Origin: Bedellia somnulentella | Taxonomy: Eukaryota > Arthropoda > Insecta > Lepidoptera > Bedelliidae | NCBI GenBank assembly: GCA_963576735.1 | Contig: OY755198.1 | Location: forward strand, 5,394,001 to 5,458,000 | Length of the DNA: 64,000 bases | Direction of reading: 5' to 3' | Part shown: piece by piece, positions 39,801 through 51,800 of the stretch | Layout: each line of letters starts with the position of its first letter | Numbering within the stretch: position 1 is the stretch's first letter | Made by a program: the position numbers and the translations under genes | The notes under the pieces: model-generated | What the model was told of the DNA's origin: nothing | Database searches by the model: none | What the model saw: only the letters and a program-made list of their open reading frames with translations

Positions 39801-42800
39801 AAGGTACAGTCGATAACAAGTGGTAAATGATCAGACCAGTAAACGTCGTACATTACAGACACACTGTGCACTAACGGCGCGGCAGCGCTGGTGACTACAC
39901 AATGGTCTAACCACCGCCTCGAACCATGTGCCTCGCTTATAAATGTGTACGTACTTGACCCTATGCCTAGTTTGTCTATGTCAATACAAAACCAATTCTG
40001 CTCACTACAAAAGTTCATTAAATGATAATAAAACTGTTCATACGGGTGGGCATTATAGTCTCCCAGCATAAAAACGTTTTCTACTCCAAAGTTTTCAATC
40101 AAAGCACTCACCGTTCCCAGCACGTTCGTAAAATCCGATAAGTTACTCACTGCATCCGTAGGCATATATACACTCATCACAATCACAGACTTGCTGTCGA
40201 GCACAATACGAATAGCACATACACGAGGGTTGTTACACTGAATAACTTGCACATTATTGAACACACTACGGCGCCACAACAAGGCCACCCCGCCGTGCGG
40301 CCGCCCTTTTAAGATACCTGCCCCCGAGTCGATCGCGGACACTCCTGTATAACTGAATGCTTCGCTAACACTGCTCAGGAATGGTATATCCTCTGGGAAT
40401 AGCCACGTCTCCTGAAGGGCTATGACATCTGCAGTCTCGCACAACGAACGAACATGTTCAATCGATCTTTTGACATTTTTACAGTTAAAACTGACAAGTC
40501 TACAAGTTCTTACCAAACTATGTCCCAATGATCCAAATGTACTGGCGCCGGGTTTATTATTTTCATCCAGCGAAGAATATCACCCCTTGAAACATAAAAG
40601 CACCATCACTAAGTTATATATTTTTTAATATAATTAGAAGCATTAATAATATTATCAAAAATAAAATAAAATAGATTGACTACCGTTGCTTCTTGAGGTA
40701 TTTGTAAAAAGAAGAAACTCCTTATAAAATAATACAGAGTTGCGTTAAAATTAAGTTAATTTAGAAGATTATCAATATGGCTCAATAATTCGATTATTTG
40801 GCGTAAGTAAATCTATTTAAATATTCAAATAAAATGAATAAATTAAATCCTGAGTTTTTTCGGTTCATGCCTTACTAAACTTAGAACAAACATTATGTCT
40901 AAGTCAGTTTAATAAAAAAACAATAGCGGTAACTTTGCACGGGTAATGTTATCTTTCAAATAGCTAAGGTTTCTTCTTTCACTGCTCACCCCTTATGAAA
41001 ATTAGCGTGATGGTATGCAGCCTATAGATTTCCTGAATAGTTATCTGATTGTGACTTAATTTTCATGATCGTTTGGCCCTCACAAACAAGCAAAGTTACG
41101 AACTTTATCTCTTAGTATTAGTGAAGATGTGTGAGAAGAGTGATGAAAAAAAACATTCTGTTACACTCTTAACCTACTCACATACATCATATACTCACGG
41201 CTATAAATCCCTTAAGAGGGTAGCCAGAGCCAGGGAATGAGACATTCCTCATTCACCTTTGGAAGTTGCGTGGGGAAAAGATGGTGAAATAAAGGTTGTT
41301 GGTGATGGGTCTCCAACAGCATCGCCCAAAAATCCCTTAGAAGCCCCAATACCGTTAGTCGCCTCTTACGTACACCCACCGGAATAAATGGGGTAGTGCT
41401 ATTCTAAGCCGACACTACACAACAACATACAATCTATCTACATATTACCTAGTCCAATTCTTCCGTATCCCCCAATTCGGTCCCGTGCGGGATTTGAACC
41501 AGGTACAATGCACAAGCGGGCGACGCGGAGGCAATCCTACGCTACGGACAAACTTGATTACATCCATGCCGTAGAGGTTTCTTATGCTTGACGTTATTTT
41601 CTGGAAAGGGTAGATAAGTACAATTTAGCCCCTAGAAATGTAGAGTAGACTTTATAGTAGGATATAGCATAGATGATGTATTTAGAAAAGATAAACCGGC
41701 CCCGTTAGCTTCGCCCGCGTGGATTTAAATAAGAAAGTAAGGTTGCCGTGTAGTGTCTTAGAATAGCACTACCCCATTTCTTCCGGTGGGTGAATGTAAG
41801 AGGCGACTAACGGTATTGGGGCTGTTAAGGGATTTATAGGCGATACGGTTGGAGACCCATCACCAACAACCTTTATACAAACATCTTTTTCCCACTAAAT
41901 TTTCCAAAAGTGGCTGAGTAATTTCTTATTCCTTAGCTCTGGCTACCCCTTCTAGGGATTTATAGCCGTGAGTATATGTATGTATGCTAACTAACATATT
42001 TATATGATGAGAAGCCGTGTTTCTACCACTATCAAGATTGACAAAATTCAATGTTGGTTTTTTTTTGGAAATCCGAGGGAGTTCTCCGATCTTTTCTAAG
42101 TATTCTATTCTCATCATATCTGTACATAAGTAAGTTAACTATTACCTTTATATCGTTAAAGTCACGTATATTAATTTGTGCTAACTTCGATGGGTCTTCT
42201 AGCATGAGTAACCGCATTCCGTCTATTTTGTTATCGATTATGCACTCCTGAAAATAAAAGAAATACTGTTAATACAAATACTTGATCAGCAGTTGTTGTA
42301 ATGTAATTGCCGTGTAGTAACGGCTTAGAAAAGCACTAACTCATGTCTTCCTGCGGATGTCGGAAATATTAAAACGATTGTCGGGCGATGTAGCTAGAGA
42401 TCCTCGCATAGTGTATAAGTATTATACATACATACATATTCTCACGGCTTTAAATCCCTAGAAGGGGTAGCCAGAGCTAAGGAATTCGAAATTCCTCAGC
42501 CACGTTTGGAATGTTGAGTGTGGAAAAGATGGTAAAGTAAAGGTTGTTGGTGATGGGTCTCCAACCGCATCGCTCAAAAATCCCTTAAAAGCCCCAATAC
42601 CGTTAGTCGCCTCTTACGTACACCCACCGGAAGAAATGGGGTAGTGGTATTCTAAGCCGACACTACACAGCAATATATATAAGTATAATAAGTATTATAC
42701 AAGTATAATTTATTTTACTTGTGGTAGTGACTCGTATATTATAGTACACTACAAACGTGGAATTTGCCAAAAAAAACTTATGCGTTTAACCAGTTCCAGC

Positions 42801-45800
42801 AAAAACCTTTTAATTAACATAACCTTAATAGTTAAAACTACTATACTAACGACATGATAGTCCAGTGGGTAGAACAACCGCCCGAAAACAGAAGGGCGTG
42901 AGTTCCAATCCTGAGTCGGGCCTGCACCAATTTGTCTTTTCTAAAGTCATACATATGTGTGGTTAATTTATCATGGTTGTTAACGGTGAGGGAAAACATC
43001 GTGAGGAAACCACATGGCTGAGTCGTACTTAGTCATGTGACAATGTATTCGTACAAAAACGGCGATAGGCCTGCCCCCTATCACGTGAGTACACTGTCTA
43101 AGCAAAACGTGGGTACCTTCTCTAGACACTAGATGGCGCTGCCATGTGAGTTCAGAAGTATTGGTACCTCTGCCAACCCCTTCGGGGATAAACGGCGTGA
43201 ACGTTTATGTATATGTTAATAATATGAACTATTAAATAACTATAGTTAAAAAACCTATTATACGTATAACGCTAATAGTTTTCATTGGTGTAGGCGGGTT
43301 ATCATGTTTGTTATTTTAAGGTTCACTAGTGTTTAAGGAATTATTCATACTCTTGGTAGGTTAATTTAGTTTTCAAAAATACTTACGATATATCTCGGCA
43401 ACCCGACCTCATCAGCCATCCAAGTCACCACATCGTCTATAGTCCAATCAAAGCAACTTGGAAACAATAGCGAGTCTACCACTTCGATTGCCAACTCGTA
43501 CAGAATGAGAGACAGCAACTTTCACTGTCTTTTCCCAATAAGCTACCAAAAGTATTTGAGGAATTGTTGGTTCTTAGACTCTGGCTATCCCTATTTGGGA
43601 TTCATAGCCGTGAGTTTATGTGTAGAGTCGGCTTAGAATAGCATTAACCCATTTTTCCCGCGGGTGTTCGTAAGCTACTTAGGATATCGGGTATGCAGTT
43701 GAAGACCTATCAATAAAAACTGTTTTTACAATCCTTTCCCCACTTAACTTCCAAAAGTGGCTGAGGAATTTCTTATTCCGAAGCTCTGGCTATTCCTTCT
43801 TAAGATTTATAGCTGTAATATAATGTACATACATACATATATTTAATCACGCCGTTAATTACCTTTGGGGTAGGCAGAGACTATTGATCACCACTTTGTT
43901 CGATCCTGGCAAACCTCTCTAGCTTCGTTTCATCCATCAATATTTTCATACATGTATGTATGTATACTAACGATATATCTCGGCAACCCGACATCATCAG
44001 CCATCCAAGTCACCACATCGTCGATAGTCCAATCAAAGCAACTTGGAAACAATAGCGAGTCTACCACTTCGATTGCCAACTCGTACAGAGTTAGGGGTGT
44101 GCGTTGGCAGGGGCGCAGGATTCTGGAAGAGAAATTGGTGATTAATGTGATTATGCTCTTTAATTCAATTGAAACAAATAGTATATATGTACACACTTAA
44201 CAAATATAAAACTAAACTTAAACGTGACTAATTAATTAAATATTTACAGCAGAAATTTAATTAAACAATATAAAAAATGTTTTCAAAATCGCTGCCGCTA
44301 GGGGGTAGGGTTCCCAAGAGGCTGGCTGCATTACCCCTCTGTATTGCAATACTTACTCTCTGACCAAAGTATGTGCCAGCCCTAGGATCCCCGCTAGCTT
44401 CGACTAGGCGCGCAGATTTATCGGTTGTTGAATATGTATATACGGCTGGGTGGAAGGTTTAAGATTGGTGTGGTTATCAAAGTTGAAGTTAAAATATAAA
44501 TAGCTGTGTAGTTTCAGCAGATTATGTGACCGAGTGAGAAATAGTGTTATTCGTGAAAAGTGTGGCGTGAAAGATGATATTGTAAGAAAGATAGAAAAAG
44601 GAATGTTGAGATGGTTTGGGCACATAGAGAGGATGGATGATAGAAAATTGGTAAAAGGGGTCTGTAGAGCTAGTGTGGATGGTAATGTTAGTAGAGGACG
44701 ACCACGGAGAACACACTTGGACCAAATTGAGAGTGTGCTCAAAAAGGCTGGCGTCCGAAGTATGAAGAATAAAAGAGCATGTATGAAAAGATTGATGGAT
44801 GTAAACGAAGCTAGAGAGGTTTGTCAGGATCGTGCGAAGTGGCGATCAATAGTCTCTGCCTACCCTAATGGGAACTAATGGCGTGAGTATATGTATGTAT
44901 GTATGTAGTTTCAGCTTAGAAAAACACTACTCTATTTCTTCCCATGGGTGTTCGTAAGAGGTAACTTAAGGTATTGGGGCTTTTCAAGTGATTTTTGGAC
45001 GGTTGGAAACCCATCGCCGTTTTCGAAAGTCAAATGGATACTTATAAATTAGAATTAAATTGGAATGTATTGTTCTTGTAACGACACTTTCGGTAAAAGA
45101 TAGGATTGTCAATTTGTTATATTCTAAGCCCACTAATCAGGAAACATGCCGTCTGTATTATAAAGAGGTAAAGTTTGTAACTTGTTGGTTTGTAAAGTTT
45201 TCGCCGTATATCGCCGAAGGGTCGACAAAGGTCCATATTTATTACTGTACCTTGATTACACCAACTATTTGTACATTCATATTATGCAATAAAACTTTGA
45301 GTTTGAGTTACTAATACTTCTGAATATCACGTGATATCGTTGTCACCAGAGTACCCACGTTCTCACATGATAGGGGGCAGGCCATCATAAATTCATCTTC
45401 ATCATTTTCTTACTTAAATTCCGGTTCCACGTAAACCTCCTCATCATAATCGGGTGCTGTGATGTGTCTCTCCGGGGGGACCACTACTATGGAAGGAGTG
45501 CGACGAGGAATTATCATTTTGGCCTTCTTCCGAGGTGGTTTTGGTGGCGGTTCTTCTATCACTAGTTTCTGGAAGAGAATATTTTATACAAAAATCGTTA
45601 TTAAATACTACATTTTTAAATACGATAAATAAAGATATTGGAAGACAAATGGAGGTAAATGGTGAATTTGAATCTATTTCTACATCGAATGAAGGAATTT
45701 AGTCTTGTTGTTAGGACACTCGTGGGAAATGATAGGATTGTGCTATTCTTAGTATGGGATATGCACTAAAATATTAAGCAAAATTGCAGTTATTCCAAAA

Positions 45801-48800
45801 ATCGGGAAAAAGACGTTTTTTCCTAAATAAGCTGTTCTTTTTCCCAAATTAGGCTGAAAGTTTATCGTCATAACTCATAAATCAGTAATACTGAAGACTT
45901 ACAACTATCTCCTCTTCTTCTATGTTTTGAGCCATTTTATAAACTCTATTATCAGAGTTATCACTGATTATAAACTATAATAAAAACTATGTAAATCACA
46001 ATTTAATTGTGTAAAATTGTGGTTGTAAATTTTGAATTCAAAATAAACAAACCGGACGTAATCCGTCAGAAATATTTTTCATGGCATGTACCGTATAAAC
46101 CAGCACACAATTGTGCCAATGTCATGTAAAGAAAACAGGTTGACTAAAGCATATAAAACACTGAGCCTACCGGGCAGCCGAAACTGCCCGGCGACACAAC
46201 CCGGCGGCCTGTGTTGAAAGAGTCATGTGATGACTCATGTCTAACCTATGTGTAAAAACTAGACTGTGGGCTCAGTGTGTTTTGCGCTTAATGATTTCCG
46301 GTAATTTAAAGGGGTAGCCAGAGTATGATATTATCATATTAATATAGTAATTTCTAATTAGAGTATGCCCTCCTGCGGATATCTACCGAGTTCGAGATAA
46401 GTGTCTATACGGGAGGACAACAATAATTTCGTCTGTATCGTTTCTAACTGCTTGTAAAATATATTTGCGTCGCTCTCATCGCTTTAGAGGACAAATGTAG
46501 TTTATAACGAAAGTATAGACTCCGATTATACTGTCCTTACCATCCAAAGGTTGTCTGGAAAAGATCGCTCTTAGTGATAAGACCGCCCATTTTATAACAT
46601 TATAGAATTTAATTGTAATAAAATATTTATTTTTTAATCATTCATTCATTCATATACTCACGGCTATAATTCCCTAGAAGGGGTAGCCAGAGCCAAGGAA
46701 TTACAAATTCCTCAACCACTTTTGGAAGTTGAGTGGGAAAAGGCGGTAAAATAAAGGTTTTTGGTGATGGGTCTATAACCGCATCGCCCAAAAATCCAAT
46801 TAAAAGTCCCAATACCCTTAGTCGCCTCTTACGACACCCGTGGGTAGAAAAGGGTAGCGACATTCTAAGCCGGCACTACACGGCAAGAATGATTATAATA
46901 TTTATGTACAAAATATTTTTTAAGAAGTTCAATAATGAGTTATCTTTTCTGTTCTATAGAACTAGTCGTTGAAACTAACTATAGGATTCTTCCAATAAAT
47001 CTATGCATACTAACTTAGCACAATCCGAAGGTTCGTTCCGTGCAAGCGAGACAGAAATAGATGTTAATAGGGGTTAGAGGAGATACGAATGAAATTAGTG
47101 CTGTCGATTTAAAAAGTACACTTACAGGGAATTCTCACTCCATTGTAGGGGTATAAATTTATGATACATACATACATACTCATGGCCATAAATCCCGAAA
47201 GGGGTAGCCAGAGCTTCGGAGCTAGAAACTCTTCAGCCTCATTTGGAAGTTGGTAGAGACAAGATTGTAGTATAAGTATCGTTGGTGATGGGTCTCCAAC
47301 CGCATCGCACAAAAACGACTAAAAAAGCCCCATTCCCTTAGTCGCCTCTTACGAAACCCGTGGGAAGAAAGGGGTAGTGAGATTCTAAGCCGGGACTACA
47401 AAATTTATGATATTAATGTCTTTTTTTTCTTTACAGGTCCACACGCGTCTTTCATACCTTCGTCACCTGATAGTCTCTCTCGCTCAGGCGCGTGACATAG
47501 ACAAGACTTTACTCATCTTCTCACACGATTACTACGACGAAGAGATTAATACTTTGGTTCGGAGCATCGATTTTGCCAAGGTATTTACACTCACAAAAAT
47601 TAAATTACAATTAAATTAAAATTCTTTAATCACTTTTGGAAAAGTGTGGAAATGCATACATACATACATATACTCACGGCTATATTTCCCTAGAAGGGGT
47701 GGCCAGAGCTAAGGAATTAGAAATTCCTCAGCCACTTTTGGAAGTTGAGTGGGGAAAATATGGTAAAAATAAAGGTTTTTAGTGATGGGTCTCCAACCGC
47801 ATCGCCCAAAAATCCAATATAAAGCCCCGATACCCTTAGTCGCTTCTTACGACACCCGTGGGAAGAAAGGGGTAGCGACATTCTAAGCCGGCACTACACG
47901 GCAAATAATTTTGAAATAAAGGTTGTTGGTGATCAGTCTCCAATTGCATCGCCCCATAATCAATGAAAAACTCTCTACCCTTAGTCACCTCCTACGCTAC
48001 TCGCGGAAAGAAACGGGTTAATGCTATAAAAAGCCAAAACTACACAGCGAAACCCGATTTCTATGTAGCATATCAGTGTACATTTGCTGTGTAGTATCGG
48101 CTTAGAATAGCACTACCCGATTTCTTCCGGTGGGTGTACGTAAGAGGCGACTAACGGTATTGGGGCTTTTGAGGGATTTTTGGGCGATGCGGTTGGAGAC
48201 CCATCACCAACAACCTTTATTTCACCATCTTTTCCCCACAAAACTTCCAAAAGTGGCTGAGGAATGTCTGATTCCTTAGCTCTGGCTACCCCTTCTAGGG
48301 ATTTATAGCTGTGAGGTATATGTATGTATGTATGCATATAAGTGGCAACTGAACACAGATTGCCCTCTAATAGATACCGTATAAAGGCGGCCGAAGCATC
48401 AACTCTTATGTGACAAAATATGACCCATTGACAGGCTGGTTTTTAGGGTTATTTAATCCTTATAGTTTCGACATGTACGTATATCTTTCTGTTCGTCGGA
48501 GGCATAGAGGGAAGCCGATGGATTAAGGTAGTGCAGGACCAGTCCTTATGGAGATCTTTGGGGATTCCTATGTCCCTTAGTAAACGTCTATTGGCTGATA
48601 ATGATGATTATAAACCTTAGCTGACGCACCACAAATATTTTAAAAATCATACTGTTTTGTGTATTTATCATGGTTGTTAACGGTGAGGGAAAACATCGTG
48701 AGGAAACCCACATGGCTGAATTGTACTTAGTCATGTGACAGTGTATTCGTACAAAACGGCGATAGGCCTGCCCCCTATCACGTGAGTACACTGTCCATGC

Positions 48801-51800
48801 AAAACGTGGGTACTCTGAACACCAGGTGACAAAGTCACGTGATGTTCAGAAGTATTAGTACCTCTGCCAACCCCTTCGGGGATATTCGGCGTGAACGTTT
48901 ATGTTTATGTTATGTATGTTTTGTGCCTATTGTTAATATATAATATGATTGTTAATTCCAGGTGATGCAAATTTTCTACCCGTACTCCATACAAACTCAT
49001 CCAAACGAGTTTCCCGGTGTCGATCCCAACGATTGTCCCAGAGATGCCAAGTTTGAAGAGTAAGTATTTACATTACAACTAAGGGTTTTAAACTCTACAC
49101 TTTTAAACGCGCGTTTTTGAATCGCACTTATTTCGGTTCGGAGCTTTTACTCTTCATACCCAACTAGTTGCGATTCGAAAGTAAATATTCTTTAGCGTGC
49201 CTGCCTATGTCAGAATTTTTGTAGCAACGATCATAAAACATTGAGTTTAAAGATGGGTAATGCATAAAATTTCAACGAGGTAAATTTATAACAGTAGAGA
49301 AAAAACGACGTGATAGCTCAATGGGTAGAACACCGGTTAACGTGCAAGCGACTAGTGTTCAAAACCCGGGTCGGGCCTACACCAATTTGTCTTTTCTAAA
49401 GACATATGTGTGGTTAATTTATCATGGTTGTTAACGGTGAGAGAAAACATCGTGAAGAAACCCACATGGCTGAGTTGCACTTAGTCATGTGACAGTGTAT
49501 TCGTACAAAACGGCGATAGGCCTGCCCCCTATCACGTGAGTACACTAACCATGCAAAACGTGGGTACTCTGAACACCAGGTGACAAAGTCCCTTCAGGAA
49601 TATTCGGCGTGAACGTTTATGTTATGTTATGTAGAGGGCTGTTCTTATAAATTAGGTGGGTAATTAAGCTTCGCATGCTGATATTTGGAACTAAGCTGAA
49701 AAAAATTTAAGAGATAGCAGATTTTATTACAATAGACTTATATGGGAAACTTTTAAAGGTGATCATTCCTCAATGGTAACTTTTATTCGAAAAACCTCTC
49801 CGTCACAACCTGGTCATTGATGCCTTTGACCAGCATGCAAAATTTGGTTGAGGTCGGATATATCGTTCAGGAGTTAGGTTACCTGCGAAATACAATGACC
49901 TTTCCTGAACATTAGGCTTAATCAGTTTTTCAATTAAGACAGTTGATTTTTTATAGTTTTATACCCATAGATTAAAAAACGTTAGATAGGTCATTTACGA
50001 GGAAATCGGCGCTTACGAGTGGCACCGATTGCGGCAGATAAACGCACACCACTCGAAATATATCTAAACAACACACCAAGAAATACGTTTGAAATGTAAG
50101 CGAGATAGCACATCTTAAAGCAAGCGCTAAAAGAGATAAATATATTTATTTTCTCTGTACCGTCGTGAAATATGACACTAAGACGACCGTTTAAATTTAT
50201 AATACTTACGAATGATAAGTAATCTCATCATTTTAGTAGTTTTTCTACTATAGTTTGTGCAAAATCTCATCACACACTACGGCATTCTCGATTATTTTGA
50301 TAAACAAACACGCCAAAACAGATGAACGATTGCGACGGCAGCTAGAGCGCGACTGAAGTCAGATGAGCCATTTAGCCTGTCTTTTAAGTGCCACTTATGA
50401 GCGCGCATGACTTATCTACGGTTTTTATTAGTACATCTATGTTTATACCCATTTTAATTTGAGGCGTTACCCATCTTTAAACTAAATGTTTTATGGTCGT
50501 TCCGTCAAAAAATCGGTCGTCGGCGGGCACTGCGACCAAAGCATTAAAATATTTCAATGTCTAAAAGTTGCGATGGATAAAAAAGCAAATTATTATTCAC
50601 AACTAGTACACATAGTACAACCAGCCGTTTCTTCAATTAAATTATTCTTAACTAGCTGACCCGAAAGACTTCGAACTGTCAAATTTGCTTATGACAAAGC
50701 TTAAGGTGTTTATTCCGGTACTCTTGGTTCAATCAAGCGTAAATATTTTATTGGTAAAATTTGTTCGGGATATAAAGTATCCTATATTACAATTTGGGTC
50801 ATTATCTAGCATTCTGCCAAATATCATTCACACAGCCTCAAAAGTAGCATGAAAGTAAAGTTAATGCAGTGGAAATGAGATCACTCAGAAGTATATGTAA
50901 TGTAAGGCTGTGTGATAGAGTGAGAAATACTGTTATCTGTGAACGAGTAGGTTTGAAAGATAACGTAGTATGCAAGATAGAAAAAGGAATGTTGAAGTGG
51001 TTTGGGCGCATAGAGAGGATGGATGAAAATAAAGTAGCGAAAGAGATATATAGAGCCAATGTTGATGGGATTGTTAGTAGAGGACGGCGTCGTAAAACAT
51101 TTCTAGACCAGATAGAAAACGTTCTTATAAAGGCGGGGGTCCGAAGTGAGAAGAATAAAAGAGCATGTATGAGAAGAATAATGAATGTAAGGGAAGCAAG
51201 AGAGGTTTGTCAATATCGTGCGAAGTGGCGATCGATAGTCTCTGCCTACCCCAATGGGAACTAATGGCGTGAGTATATGTATGTAAGTATGTTGACAAAC
51301 CTCTCTTGCTTCAAAGGAGATGTAAAAAATACTGCTTTTCTCCCCTTATAATTTAATTTTCCGTTATATTCCAGAGCAATAAAACTAAAGTGCAACAACG
51401 CGCTCCATCCCGATGTACATGGCCACTATAGAGAAGCGAAATACACTCAAACCAAACACCATTGGTGGTGGAAGGCTAACAGGATATTTAACCAACTGCA
51501 GTGTACTACTGGACATACAGGTAATTTAAAAAAAACTAGGAAAAGCGGCAGGATATGATAGGATATGTGTCGAAATGCTGAGGGCTGGTAAAGAGTTAGT
51601 GGCTTCTTGGCTGTTCTTCCTTTTTCAGAAGTGTTGGGCACTTGGCAAAGTACCGAAAGATTGGTGTAGAGCCGTGATTATGTCCCTATATAAAGGGAAA
51701 GGGTCACGCCAAGAAGCAAAAAACTACCGTGGTATCAGCCTACTCAGTGTTGTCGGCAAATTGTATGCGAAAGTTCTGATCGAAAGGGTGATGAAAGAAA

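Larger units (their letters stand above)
37077..40560 (-). mobile_element. LINE (endonuclease-RT type) with an internal replacement
   Basis: Same family as 16725-18220 but with its endonuclease. The 3' tail at 37070-37090 is (TTA)-rich. Between 38475 and 39118 unrelated sequence replaces the junction of endonuclease and RT. Confidence 0.85.

Noticed and set aside
42032..42145. Intron of 26 bases after SAM exon 4 leading to a further exon
   Set aside because: Too short for an insect spliceosomal intron; read-through or a distant exon is more likely.
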